NCBI GenBank assembly: GCA_002083825.1
Contig: DAZV01000047.1
Coordinates: forward strand, 124,001 to 188,000
Reading direction: 5' to 3'
Source of the DNA: Candidatus Sericytochromatia bacterium S15B-MN24 CBMW_12
Lineage (GTDB): Bacteria; Cyanobacteriota; Sericytochromatia; S15B-MN24; UBA4093
Length of the DNA stretch: 64,000 nt
Position numbers and translations under genes: made by a program. Of this stretch, positions 17,135 to 26,295 are shown one piece after another. A model generated the notes under the pieces. It had not been told where the DNA came from, did not search any database, and was given only the letters and a program-made list of their open reading frames with translations. Position 1 is the stretch's first letter. Each line of letters starts with the position of its first letter.

Positions 17135-19300
17135 GTGAAACGCCTTCTCACCTACGCGCTCGTCGCGTTCGGCAGCCTGCTGATCCTAACGGGAGTCCTG
17201 CAATTCTGGCGGGGGGACCTGACCGTTCCCCTGACCTACTCCAACGGCGACGCTCTCTTCAGCTCGATGTCGGTCAAGTCCATCGTCGACCATGGCTGGT
17301 ACCTGCAGAATCCGAACCTGGGGGCTCCCTTCGTTCAGAACATGCAGGACTTCCCGCTGGCCGATGCGGCCAACATGTTGCTGATCAAGCTGATGACCCT
17401 GCTCTTTCCGAGTTTTGGGGCCGCCATCAACGGCTTCTTCATCCTCACCTTTCCCTTAGTCGCCATCAGCGCGTTCTTCGTCCTTCGTTACTACAAGGTT
17501 TCTAGCTCGACGGCTGCGGTCTGCTCGCTGCTATATGCGTTCATGCCGTTCCACTTCCTGCGGGGCTTGTCTCACCTACTCCTTTCTGCGTATTACACGA
17601 TTCCCATCATCACTCTGCTGGCTCTTGAACTCTGGAGCAAGAATCCTCCCTTCTTCGAGCAGGGGCGCTTCCAGTGGAGCCACCGTTCGGCATGGTTCCT
17701 GCTGGCCTGCTTGCTGATCGGCTCGGCAGGGGTCTACTACGCATTCTTCGCCTGCTTCTTTATTGGTGTGGCCGCCCTTTCGAGTTACGTGAACCGAAGG
17801 CAGTTCAAGGCCCTCGTCTCGGCGGCCGTGCTGGTCGGCGCCATTGCCGGCACCGTCGTCCTCAATGTCGCCCCCAGTCTCATCTATCAGGCCCAGCACG
17901 GGCAGAATCCTGACGTGGCCGTGCGTGGGGCTGTCGAGGCCGAGGTCTTCGCGATGAAGATCACGCAACTGGTGCTACCTCAGGGTGGCCATCGCCTGCC
18001 GGTCTTCGAGAAAATTGCCCGGAAATACGACGGGTTCCCCCTGCCGAACGAGAACATGGAGACCCTGGGGGCCATCGGCAGCATCGGCTTTCTAAGCTTA
18101 ATTTTCCTGCTGCTCAAGGGGCGGCGCCTCTCCCAGTCGTTGAGCCCTCGTCTGGCGCTTTTGAATCTTGGGGCCGTCTTGCTTGGAACGATCGGAGGCT
18201 TCGGAGCTCTGTTTGCGATTTTCGTCTCGCCGAGCATCCGGGCCTACAACCGGATCAGCATCTTCATCGCCTTCTTCGCGTTGTTTCAGGTTGCCCTGCT
18301 TCTGGATTGGTTCCAGCAGCGCTACCTCCCTCAGGGCTGGAAACGTATCACGTTCCAGGGGGTGCTTGTCGTGGTGCTGACCCTGGGGATCCTCGATCAG
18401 AACACGGCGTACTACGTCCCCCAGTACGCGCAGGCCAGCGAAGAGTTTAAGCATGATCAGGCCTTCATTCAATCAATCGAGGTATCCCTCCCGAAGGGGG
18501 CCATGATCTTCCAGCTCCCCTACGCGCCCTTCCCGGAGCACCCTCCTCTCCATGAAATGAAGGACTACGAACTCTTCCGGGGGTACCTCCACTCGAAGGA
18601 TCTCAAATGGAGCTACGGCGGCATGAAGGGACGCCCAGGAGACCTCTGGCAGCGCAGCCTCGTCACCAAGCCGATTGGTCAGATGGTCGAGACGCTGGCC
18701 CTCGTGGGATTTAATGGCATTTACATCGATCGCTTCGGCTACGCCGATCGCGCCGCCGAGTTGGAGGGTCAACTGGCGGAACTGCTCGGGGTCGCTCCCG
18801 TCGTCAGCCCGAACCAGCGGCTCAGCTTCTTCGGCATGCGCTCCTACCGGGAACGCCTTGCGGCAAGCATGCCGGCGGATGAGTGGAGCCGCAGGGCCCT
18901 CCACGCCTTCCCTCTCTCGTTTACGTGGGGGAAGGGCTTCTACCAGCATGAAGAGGGATCATGGGGGCCGGAATCCCATAACGAATGGCGCTGGTGTGCG
19001 AAGCAGGGTGAGTTGATCATCGAGAATCCCTCGCAGGCCGTGCGCAAGGCCATTCTCAAGATGCACGTCGACGCTGGCGTTCAGGCGCCGTCCACCCTTC
19101 TGGTCAAGGGGGGCGGGCTATCCGATGCGATTCCCATGGGCTCGGGCTCTATTCAGGTGGCCAAGATCGTGAGCCTCCATCCGGGGCGCAACGTCATCGC
19201 CCTCGAGACCAACGCCTCGCGGCATAAGCCGCCCGGCGACTCTCGCAAGCTCTACTTTCGAGTTATCAACTTTGCCCTCGATGATCAGGAGGCGCCATGA
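17135..19300 (+). CDS. Polytopic membrane glycosyltransferase-like protein (GtrC/GT-C type)
   Basis: 721 residues from a GTG at 17135 preceded by GGGGAG; the longer in-frame extension overlaps rfbH and has no homology. About 11-13 membrane helices occupy residues 5-440. The first periplasmic loop has YSNGDALFSSMSV, an acidic site in the position where GT-C enzymes carry a catalytic Asp. A soluble ~250-residue periplasmic tail follows. With GtrA and a GtrB-like enzyme directly downstream, each linked by a 4-bp overlap, it probably transfers a polyprenyl-phosphate-linked sugar to the periplasmic polymer. That is inferred from context; the sequence family is not one I can name. Confidence 0.65.
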   Translation: MKRLLTYALVAFGSLLILTGVLQFWRGDLTVPLTYSNGDALFSSMSVKSIVDHGWYLQNPNLGAPFVQNMQDFPLADAANMLLIKLMTLLFPSFGAAINGFFILTFPLVAISAFFVLRYYKVSSSTAAVCSLLYAFMPFHFLRGLSHLLLSAYYTIPIITLLALELWSKNPPFFEQGRFQWSHRSAWFLLACLLIGSAGVYYAFFACFFIGVAALSSYVNRRQFKALVSAAVLVGAIAGTVVLNVAPSLIYQAQHGQNPDVAVRGAVEAEVFAMKITQLVLPQGGHRLPVFEKIARKYDGFPLPNENMETLGAIGSIGFLSLIFLLLKGRRLSQSLSPRLALLNLGAVLLGTIGGFGALFAIFVSPSIRAYNRISIFIAFFALFQVALLLDWFQQRYLPQGWKRITFQGVLVVVLTLGILDQNTAYYVPQYAQASEEFKHDQAFIQSIEVSLPKGAMIFQLPYAPFPEHPPLHEMKDYELFRGYLHSKDLKWSYGGMKGRPGDLWQRSLVTKPIGQMVETLALVGFNGIYIDRFGYADRAAELEGQLAELLGVAPVVSPNQRLSFFGMRSYRERLAASMPADEWSRRALHAFPLSFTWGKGFYQHEEGSWGPESHNEWRWCAKQGELIIENPSQAVRKAILKMHVDAGVQAPSTLLVKGGGLSDAIPMGSGSIQVAKIVSLHPGRNVIALETNASRHKPPGDSRKLYFRVINFALDDQEAP

Positions 19301-19695
19301 CCAGCACGCCCTCCCGCTTGCTCTCAAGGATCGATCGCCGCTTCATCCTGTTCCTATTCGTCGGTGGAGTGAACACCCTTTTCGGTTATTCGGTCTTCGT
19401 CCTCCTGACCTTCTTGCAACTTGCGCCCAGCTTGGCCCTCTTGCTCTCGACAGTTGCGGGAGTCCTCTTCAACTTCAAGACCACAGGGGGCATCGTCTTC
19501 GCGAACCGTAACAATCGGTTGATCGTCAAGTTCGTGCTGGTTTATTCGTTGCTCTACGGGATCAACCTCTCGCTGCTCAAGGTCCTCATGGCGACCGGGC
19601 TTGGCGTATATGTCGCCTCCGCCTCGCTCGTGATTCCCATGGCCCTGCTGTCCTTCATCCTGAACAAGCGGTTCGTCTTTTCGGAGGGAACGTGA
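19297..19695 (+). CDS. GtrA family flippase-like membrane protein
   Basis: 132 residues with four membrane helices. It carries the GtrA signature near the N-terminus (FILFLFVGGVNTLFGYSVF) and the C-terminal FILNKRFVFSE that ends nearly all GtrA proteins. Family members are thought to flip or help deliver undecaprenyl-phosphate sugars for O-antigen or teichoic-acid decoration. The ATG overlaps the previous stop (ATGA), and its own stop overlaps the next start (GTGA), giving a coupled GT-C/GtrA/GtrB trio. Confidence 0.88.
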   Translation: MTSTPSRLLSRIDRRFILFLFVGGVNTLFGYSVFVLLTFLQLAPSLALLLSTVAGVLFNFKTTGGIVFANRNNRLIVKFVLVYSLLYGINLSLLKVLMATGLGVYVASASLVIPMALLSFILNKRFVFSEGT

Positions 19696-20669
19696 ATCTC
19701 ATTTCTGTGGTGACCCCCTGCTACAACGAAGAAGCAAATGTCGATGAGCTTCACGCCCGTATCAAGGCCGTCTTCGATCGCTTCCCGCAGTACCGTTACG
19801 AGCATATCTTCATCGACAACGCCTCGAAGGACGGCACTCATTCCAAGCTGCGAGAGCTGGCGAGCCGGGATCCCAACGTCAAGGTGATCCTCAACGTCCG
19901 GAACTTCGGCCACATCCGCTCTCCCATGCACGGCCTCATGCAGGCCCATGGCGACGCGGTCATCCTCATGGTCTCCGACCTGCAGGATCCGCCCGAGATG
20001 ATTGCCGACTTCCTCGAGAAATGGGAGGCTGGCTACAAGGTGGTCCTGGGCGTCAAGATCGAGAGCGAGGAGACCCCGCTCATGTTCGCCATTCGATCCG
20101 CCTACTATAACCTCATCGCCAGGGTCTCCGAGATCGAACTCACCAAGAACAACACGGGCTTCGGTCTCTACGACCAGCGCCTCATCCAGATCATCCGTGA
20201 GTTGGATGACCCTTACCCCTACTTCCGCGGCTTGATTTCGGAAATCGGCTTCGAGAGCGCCAAGATCCCCTACAAGCAGCCCGCTCGAAAGCGCGGAATC
20301 ACCAAGAACAACTTCTACACCCTCTACGACATGGGCATGCTCGGGATCACCAACCACTCGAAGGTTCCCCTGCGTCTCGCAACCATGGCTGGCTTCATGC
20401 TGGCGACCTTGAGCTTGATCGTTGCCTTCGGCTACTTCGTCGCCAAGCTGCTTTTCTGGAGCTCCTTCTCGCTTGGCCAGGCCCCCATCCTCATCGGCAT
20501 CTTCTTTTTCGCCTCGGTTCAACTTTTCTTTACCGGCATTCTGGGCGAGTACATCGGCGCCATCTACACGCAGGTGCTCAAGCGCCCGATGGTGGTCGAA
20601 CGAGAGCGCATTAACTTCGACACCGAGCCTGAACTGTCACCTAATCTCAGAGGGAGTATCGCCAAATGA
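19692..20669 (+). CDS. GtrB-like polyprenyl-phosphate glycosyltransferase (GT2)
   Basis: 325 residues. The GT-A domain has TPCYNEEANVDEL, FIDNASKDGTH and the metal-binding VSDLQDPPEM near residue 97. Two C-terminal membrane helices (about 235-300) match GtrB and dolichol-phosphate-mannose-synthase-like enzymes, which load a sugar on undecaprenyl phosphate for GtrA to translocate. It starts with GTG inside the gtrA stop. Its own stop overlaps the start of the ThDP-enzyme gene by 4 bp, which ties the GtrABC-type module to the unusual sugar cassette. Confidence 0.87.
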   Translation: MNLISVVTPCYNEEANVDELHARIKAVFDRFPQYRYEHIFIDNASKDGTHSKLRELASRDPNVKVILNVRNFGHIRSPMHGLMQAHGDAVILMVSDLQDPPEMIADFLEKWEAGYKVVLGVKIESEETPLMFAIRSAYYNLIARVSEIELTKNNTGFGLYDQRLIQIIRELDDPYPYFRGLISEIGFESAKIPYKQPARKRGITKNNFYTLYDMGMLGITNHSKVPLRLATMAGFMLATLSLIVAFGYFVAKLLFWSSFSLGQAPILIGIFFFASVQLFFTGILGEYIGAIYTQVLKRPMVVERERINFDTEPELSPNLRGSIAK

Positions 20670-22474
20670 TCAAGGTCTCGGACTATATCGCTCAGACACT
20701 CGCCAGGCACGGCATTCGGGACGTCTTCCTGGTGACTGGCGGTGGGGCCATGCACCTCAACGATGCCTTCGGGCGATGCTCCGATCTTCAGTATCACTGC
20801 TTCCACCATGAGCAGGCTTGTGCTATGGCTGCCGAAAGCTACTACCGCTTGACCAACCGCCTTGCAGCCGTGAACGTGACCTCCGGTCCCGGCGGCACCA
20901 ACGCCATCACCGGGGTCCTCGGCGCATGGCAGGACTCCCTCGGAATGATCGTCATCTCCGGCCAGGTGAAGTACGAGACCGTCGTACGGAGCACCGGTCT
21001 CCCGCTGCGGCAACTGGGAGATCAGGAGCTGGACATCGTCCCGATGGTCGCTCCCATCACCAAGTATGCGGAAATGGTCATCGATCCCGAGACGATCCGC
21101 TATCACCTCGAAAAGGCGCTTCATCTGGCAGTGACGGGGCGCCCCGGCCCTGTTTGGCTGGACATCCCCCTGAACGTCCAGGGCGCGATGGTCGATGAGA
21201 ACGAACTCGTAGGCTACGATCCCCGAGAGGACGCCCTCGCGGCTCCCGAAACCGACCTGGATGCCCCGTGCGCGGAGCTCTTGGAGCGCCTCAAACAGGC
21301 GAAACGCCCGGTCATCCTCGCCGGTTCAGGCATCCGCCTCGGCAAGGCCCATGAGGACTTCATCCGGCTGGTGGAACGCTGGGGCATCCCCGTGGTTACC
21401 GCTTGGAACGCCCATGACTTGATATGGAACGACCATCCTAACTATGTCGGGCGACCTGGGACCGTCGGGGATCGCCCAGGCAACTTCGCCGTCCAGAATT
21501 CCGACTTGCTGCTGGTGCTGGGCTGCCGACTCAATATACGGCAGATCAGCTACGCTTGGGAGAACTTTGCCCGCGCGGCCTTCAAGGTCGTCGTGGATGT
21601 CGACGGCGCCGAACTACAAAAGCCGACCATTCGCCCGGATTTGCCCATCCACGCCGACGTCGCGGACGTCCTGCGTCAACTGCTGGCGGCTGAACCGCAC
21701 ACGCTTCCGCAAGCGCACCGCGAGTGGCTCGATTGGTGCCTGGAGCGCAAGCAGCGCTATCCGGTCGTTCTACCCGAGTACCGGGATCAGCAGAGCCCCA
21801 TCAACCCCTACTGCTTTGCCGAGACGCTGTATGCCGAGCTCCCGGAAGATGAGATCGTCGTAACCGGCGATGGTACCGCGTGCGTGGTTACCTTCCAGGC
21901 GGCCCACCTCAAAAAGGGGCAGCGTCTCTACACGAATTCCGGTACGGCCTCGATGGGGTATGACCTGCCTGCGGCAATCGGGGCATGCCTCGGTCATGGT
22001 AAGAAGCGGGTCATCTGTCTTGCGGGTGATGGTAGCATCCAGATGAACCTCCAAGAGCTTCAGACCATCGCGGGCAATCAACTGCCCATCAAGATCTTCG
22101 TACTCAACAACGGGGGCTACCACTCGATCCGCCAAACCCAGAACACCTATTTCTCCGATAACTCGGTGGGTTACGACGCCGCCAGCGGCGTCAGTTTTCC
22201 GAGCTTCGAAAAGATTGCCTATGCCTACGGCATTCCCTACCGCTACTGCGACCAGCTTGATGAACTCCCCCAGATCGTGCGGGAGACCCTTTCCGGTGAA
22301 GGTCCTCAGTTGTGCGAGGTTGTGTTAGACCCCAACCAGCCGTTTGCCCCCAAGCTTTCCTCGAAGGCTCTCGCTGATGGGCGCATGGTATCGGCACCAC
22401 TCGAGGACATGTTTCCCTTCCTTGAGCGCGAGGAGTTCATGCATAACATGCTGATTGCCCCGCTGACTGAGTAA
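20666..22474 (+). CDS. Acetolactate-synthase-like ThDP-dependent enzyme of sugar biosynthesis
   Basis: 602 residues with the three domains of ThDP-dependent 2-keto-acid enzymes. The catalytic Glu49 is in HHEQACAMAAESYYR, the central domain has GRPGPVWLDIP, and the ThDP-Mg motif GDGSIQMNLQEL with NNGGYHSIRQ lies near residues 453-485. Translation is coupled to the GtrB-like gene. In Yersinia, YerE of this superfamily attaches a two-carbon unit from pyruvate to C4 of CDP-3,6-dideoxy-4-hexulose, the product expected from RfbF/G/H and E3. An analogous C-C bond formation here is a reasonable inference. True acetolactate synthase is less likely given the neighbours. Confidence 0.8.
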   Translation: MIKVSDYIAQTLARHGIRDVFLVTGGGAMHLNDAFGRCSDLQYHCFHHEQACAMAAESYYRLTNRLAAVNVTSGPGGTNAITGVLGAWQDSLGMIVISGQVKYETVVRSTGLPLRQLGDQELDIVPMVAPITKYAEMVIDPETIRYHLEKALHLAVTGRPGPVWLDIPLNVQGAMVDENELVGYDPREDALAAPETDLDAPCAELLERLKQAKRPVILAGSGIRLGKAHEDFIRLVERWGIPVVTAWNAHDLIWNDHPNYVGRPGTVGDRPGNFAVQNSDLLLVLGCRLNIRQISYAWENFARAAFKVVVDVDGAELQKPTIRPDLPIHADVADVLRQLLAAEPHTLPQAHREWLDWCLERKQRYPVVLPEYRDQQSPINPYCFAETLYAELPEDEIVVTGDGTACVVTFQAAHLKKGQRLYTNSGTASMGYDLPAAIGACLGHGKKRVICLAGDGSIQMNLQELQTIAGNQLPIKIFVLNNGGYHSIRQTQNTYFSDNSVGYDAASGVSFPSFEKIAYAYGIPYRYCDQLDELPQIVRETLSGEGPQLCEVVLDPNQPFAPKLSSKALADGRMVSAPLEDMFPFLEREEFMHNMLIAPLTE

Positions 22475-22617
22475 CTATCAAGCTTTCGAAAGGCGCCGCG
22501 GCTCCTGATCCAGGAACGACAACCATTTGGTTGGTAATTTTATACTGTTTGGTTTACACTTGGGCTACTTGCCTTCCTTAGGTCCCCTAGCCCCCATGAT
22601 AAAAAGGATATGCTTAG

Positions 22618-23448
22618 ATGAACCGACTCGAAAAGCGGATGGTCGACATCCTCACGGATCTCAAGGAAAATTACAACGTCATCGGGGTCAAGGCCGAATT
22701 CGAGGCCGAGGGTACCCGGATGGAGGAGGCGATGCGCCTCAAGGAAGTCAGCCTGAAGGCAGGCCTGGGGCTCACCCTCAAGATCGGCGGCTGCGAGGCC
22801 ATCAAGGACATGTTCGAGGCGGCTAGCCTGGGCGTTGTCCACGTCGTCGCCCCTATGGTCGAGACTCCATACGCCCTCAAGAAGTATCTGGGCGCCATTA
22901 ATATCGCGTTTTCGGAAGAGGATCAAGAGGATGTTGACTTCTTGATCAATCTTGAAACCATCACCGCCTGCAGAAACTTTGATGAGATGCTCAAGTTGCC
23001 CGAGATTGGAAAACTCAAAGGCGTCGTCATCGGCCGCGTCGATCTGTCGGGCTCCATGGGCTTGGGCCGCGACTCGATCAACGATCAGGAAATCCTGGAT
23101 GTCGCCCTTGAAGCGGCTGCCAAGGCGAAGGCCGCAGGGCTGGAAGTGGTGGTCGGCGGCGGCGTCTCGATCCACTCGCTGCCTTTCTTCAAGGCCTTCC
23201 CCGAGGGGCATCTCGATCGCTTCGAGACCCGCAAAGTGGTCTTCGGCTGCCCAGGCGCTTTGGCCAACCCCGAAAAGGCTTTCCTCAAGGCGGTGGAATT
23301 CGAGCTGCTCTGGCTCAAAAACAAGAAGAACTACTACGGTGCCATTCATCGGGAGGACGATAGCCGTCTGACGATGCTCGAGGCGCGCTACCGGAAATCC
23401 ATCGAAACGATCGACGGCGGTGCGCTCGAGATGGTTTCCCGAGTCTAA
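22618..23448 (+). CDS. HpcH/HpaI aldolase family protein
   Basis: 276 residues, a TIM-barrel class II aldolase/citrate-lyase family enzyme that would cleave or form C-C bonds with pyruvate or a similar ketoacid. Visible features are VHVVAPMVETPYAL, the metal ligand in INLETITA, and VIGRVDLSGSMG with the second acidic ligand. It follows a 143-bp gap after the ThDP-enzyme gene and heads a close-packed run with an SDR and a cyclase. An aldolase inside a sugar locus suggests chain extension of the sugar or a side-chain unit. No substrate is assigned. Confidence 0.82.
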   Translation: MNRLEKRMVDILTDLKENYNVIGVKAEFEAEGTRMEEAMRLKEVSLKAGLGLTLKIGGCEAIKDMFEAASLGVVHVVAPMVETPYALKKYLGAINIAFSEEDQEDVDFLINLETITACRNFDEMLKLPEIGKLKGVVIGRVDLSGSMGLGRDSINDQEILDVALEAAAKAKAAGLEVVVGGGVSIHSLPFFKAFPEGHLDRFETRKVVFGCPGALANPEKAFLKAVEFELLWLKNKKNYYGAIHREDDSRLTMLEARYRKSIETIDGGALEMVSRV

Positions 23449-23457
23449 GTCTGTCTG

Positions 23458-24123
23458 ATGCGTAAAGCGCTGGTTACCGGGGGGAGCCGAGGTATCGGCG
23501 AAGCCATCGCCGAGGTGCTTCGCGCCCAAGGTGTCGAGGTCGTCACGCCCTGGCGAAACGAATTGGATCTATCCGATTCGAGTTCGATCGATCGCTTTAC
23601 CGAAAAGTACCGTGAGGTAGGCTTCGATATCCTGGTCAACAATGCCGGAATCAACCTCCTCAGCTCTCTCGACGACCTAAGCGACGTTGACTGGCAGCAG
23701 ATGGTCCAGATCAATCTGACCGCTCCCATGCAGCTGATGCAAGCCTTCACCCCGGGAATGAAAGCCCGGGGTTGGGGCCGGGTAGTAAATGTCAGTTCTG
23801 TCTTCGCGCTTGTCACCAAGGAGAAGCGAATTTCGTATTCGGCAACCAAATCCGGGTTGCTGGGTGCGACTCGGACCGCTGCCGTTGAACTCGCTCCCTA
23901 TGGCGTACTTGTGAACGCGGTCTGCCCCGGCTACGTGGAGACCGAACTCACCCGCCAGAACAATTCCCCCCAGGACTTGGCGCAAATCGCTGAGTCCATC
24001 CCCATGCAGCGGCTCGCAAAGCCCTTCGAGATTGCTAGTTTCGTTGCTTTTCTCTGTTCCGAGCAGAACACGTATCTGACGGGCCAAACCATCGCAGTGG
24101 ATGGTGGCTTCACCTGCAAGTAG
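23458..24123 (+). CDS. Short-chain dehydrogenase/reductase
   Basis: 221 residues, classical SDR. The NAD(P) motif TGGSRGIG begins at residue 7, NNAG at about 62, catalytic Ser in NVSS, and YSATKSG provides Tyr and Lys near residue 127. The C-terminus ends in the usual GQTIAVDGGFT. It probably reduces a keto group formed by the ThDP enzyme or aldolase. The gap to the aldolase gene is 9 bp and to the cyclase-like gene 6 bp, so the three are one transcription unit. Coenzyme preference cannot be read with certainty. Confidence 0.87.
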   Translation: MRKALVTGGSRGIGEAIAEVLRAQGVEVVTPWRNELDLSDSSSIDRFTEKYREVGFDILVNNAGINLLSSLDDLSDVDWQQMVQINLTAPMQLMQAFTPGMKARGWGRVVNVSSVFALVTKEKRISYSATKSGLLGATRTAAVELAPYGVLVNAVCPGYVETELTRQNNSPQDLAQIAESIPMQRLAKPFEIASFVAFLCSEQNTYLTGQTIAVDGGFTCK

Positions 24124-24129
24124 GTTGCG

Positions 24130-25194
24130 ATGCTTTCCATTTCGAGCAAGTTTCATTCCTATACCGTCGAGCCGGCCCAAAGCCTGGATGAAGTGATCAC
24201 TGGCCGTTGCCCCCCAGGGCAAACGTTCATCCTGGTCGACCGCAATGTTCAGCAACTCTATCCAAGTGCCTTCTCGGATGGCGTGGCGACGAATCGAATT
24301 TTCAGCATCGAGGCTACCGAGGAGCAGAAGTCCTACGAGCAGTTGACCCCTCTCTTCACTCAGCTCCTGGAAACGGGGTTTCGCAAGGACTGCATTTTGC
24401 TGGTGATCGGGGGCGGTGTTCTGCAGGACATTGGTTGCTTTATTGCCTCGGTGCTTTTTCGAGGGGTCCGCTGGGAGCTCGTTCCGACGACCCTGTTGGC
24501 CCAGTGTGACAGCTGTATCGGCAGCAAGAGCTCGATTAACATTGGAGCCTTCAAGAATCAGATTGGTACTTTCTACCCGCCCCACCGTATCCATATGATC
24601 TCCGACATTCTCCAGACCCTTCCTCCAGACGAAATTCGCTCGGGTTTGGGAGAGATCATCAAGCTATTTATCGTCGCAGGTGGTGCCGCGTTCGATGGGT
24701 TGGCGCAACGACTAGATGACTTTGAGGATCCAGGGGTGCTCCAAGAGCTGATTCATGAATCCCTCCGCATCAAGAAACGCTACATCGAGCAGGACGAGTT
24801 AGACAAGGGAGTGCGCAACCTCCTTAATTACGGGCATACCTTTGGACATGCCTATGAGTCCGCCACGAACTATGCTATTCCGCATGGGATCGCCGTGACC
24901 CTCGGTATCGCGACGGCAACCTATTTTTCGGAGCAACTCGGAATGGTTGAGAATGGCAGTTATCGCGCCATGGTTCGGATGCTCTATCCCTTCTTTGCGC
25001 CTTACCACGAGCACTTGCTGGCAGCTGAACCCGAGCGGATTCTCAAGGCAATGAAACTCGACAAGAAGAACACAGGTTCTGTGATTAACTGCATCCTCAC
25101 TGAGGGGCCTGGGGCCCTGAAGAAGGTACCTTTGTCTCTCGACGAGCAGGTTGCTCCGATGATGTCCGGTTTCCTCGCGAACCTCTCGACTTAG
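24130..25194 (+). CDS. 3-dehydroquinate synthase-like sugar-phosphate cyclase
   Basis: 354 residues of the DHQS/sugar-phosphate-cyclase superfamily, NAD- and metal-dependent enzymes that form carbocycles from sugar phosphates. Conserved blocks are IGGGVLQDIGCF (about 93), PTTLLAQCDSCIGSKSSIN, GLGEIIK, the metal-binding NYGHTFGHAYE (about 233) and MKLDKKNTG. In true DHQS the second metal His is followed by Glu (HGEAV); here it is PHGIAVTLGI, and several substrate-loop residues differ. Placement in a sugar cassette argues against a shikimate role. A carbocyclic or unusual sugar product is inferred, not shown. Confidence 0.8.
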   Translation: MLSISSKFHSYTVEPAQSLDEVITGRCPPGQTFILVDRNVQQLYPSAFSDGVATNRIFSIEATEEQKSYEQLTPLFTQLLETGFRKDCILLVIGGGVLQDIGCFIASVLFRGVRWELVPTTLLAQCDSCIGSKSSINIGAFKNQIGTFYPPHRIHMISDILQTLPPDEIRSGLGEIIKLFIVAGGAAFDGLAQRLDDFEDPGVLQELIHESLRIKKRYIEQDELDKGVRNLLNYGHTFGHAYESATNYAIPHGIAVTLGIATATYFSEQLGMVENGSYRAMVRMLYPFFAPYHEHLLAAEPERILKAMKLDKKNTGSVINCILTEGPGALKKVPLSLDEQVAPMMSGFLANLST

Positions 25195-25209
25195 CGCAGG
25201 GTTCTCAAT

Positions 25210-26277
25210 ATGAATCGCTTGGCAGATGACCTAGACCACGTCCTCGCCCGCACGCGCGAACTTTGGGAGGAAACACGAGGCAAACGGATATTTGTGACCG
25301 GCGGGACCGGCTTTTTCGGGAGCTGGCTTCTTGAATCCTTTGTCTGGGCTAATGACCACCTCAGCCTGAACTCCGAGATCCATGTCCTGACCCGAAGCGA
25401 GGAGGCATTCGCCGAGAAGGCTCCTCATCTGGCAAATCATCCAGCAGTACGCTTCCACCATGGCGATGTGAGAAGCTTCGACTTTCCCCCGGGGACGTTT
25501 GCCTACGTAATACACGCTGCGACCGCGGCGAGCGCCAAGCTCAATGAGGAAGACGGCCTCTTGATGCTCGATACGGTGATGCAAGGTACCCGGCGCACAC
25601 TCGATTTTGCCCGTTCTTGCCAGGCTGAGAAGTTCCTCTTGACTAGCTCCGGTGCGGTGTATGGCCCGCAGCCTTCCGAACTTTCACATGTCGGCGAGGA
25701 GTACCTGGGGGGACCGGATCCCATGGCCCTCGCGTCCTCTTATGGGGAGGGCAAGCGGCTTGCTGAGTTACTGTGTGCCATCTACCACCGGCAGTACGGA
25801 TTGGAAACCAAGATCGCGCGCTGCTTCGCCTTCGTAGGCCCCTACCTACCTCTCAATTCACACTTTGCCATCGGGAACTTCATTCGAGATGCCCTGGCGG
25901 GAAGTCCCGTTCGCGTGGGGGGAGACGGGACTCCTTACCGCTCGTACCTCTATGCAGCAGATCTCGTCATCTGGCTTTGGACTATCCTCTTCAAAGGTGA
26001 CAGTTGCCTGCCTTATAACGTGGGGTCCGAACAAGATCTCACCATCTCCGAACTCGCAGGTACGGTGGCACATGCCGTCGGAAGTCATCCGGTGGATGTG
26101 CGAATCGCATTGCCGCCTATCTCCGGAAAGCTCCCATCGCGCTACGTGCCGGCAACGCGACGTGCATACGAAGACCTCGGTCTTCAAACACTGATCGAGC
26201 TTCCTGATGCAATTCGGCGAACGGCGAAGTGGGCAAAAGAGTGTTCCTCAGACATGCAGCGAACGACGGCCGGGTAG
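25210..26277 (+). CDS. NAD-dependent epimerase/dehydratase (extended SDR)
   Basis: 355 residues. The Rossmann motif FVTGGTGFFGSW begins near residue 28 after a short N-terminal helix. The active site has SSGAVYGPQ and Tyr178-x3-Lys182 (YGEGK), and the C-terminal half follows nucleotide-sugar dehydratases/epimerases (ARCFAFVGPYLPL, GDGTPYRSYLYAADL). Likely modifies the nucleotide-linked sugar of this cassette by epimerisation or dehydration. It begins 15 bp after the cyclase gene and ends 18 bp from the convergent rfbD. The exact reaction is unknown. Confidence 0.82.
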   Translation: MNRLADDLDHVLARTRELWEETRGKRIFVTGGTGFFGSWLLESFVWANDHLSLNSEIHVLTRSEEAFAEKAPHLANHPAVRFHHGDVRSFDFPPGTFAYVIHAATAASAKLNEEDGLLMLDTVMQGTRRTLDFARSCQAEKFLLTSSGAVYGPQPSELSHVGEEYLGGPDPMALASSYGEGKRLAELLCAIYHRQYGLETKIARCFAFVGPYLPLNSHFAIGNFIRDALAGSPVRVGGDGTPYRSYLYAADLVIWLWTILFKGDSCLPYNVGSEQDLTISELAGTVAHAVGSHPVDVRIALPPISGKLPSRYVPATRRAYEDLGLQTLIELPDAIRRTAKWAKECSSDMQRTTAG

Positions 26278-26295
26278 CTCGAGCATACGATGTCT

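Noticed and set aside
20666-22474. Housekeeping acetolactate synthase (IlvB)
   Set aside because: The gene is translationally coupled to a GtrB-like glycosyltransferase and lies among sugar genes, with no IlvN or other branched-chain amino acid genes.
22475-22617. Promoter before the aldolase gene (TATACT at 22541)
   Set aside because: A -10-like hexamer exists but no -35 or extended -10 supports it, and the spacing to the start codon is long; left as unproven.
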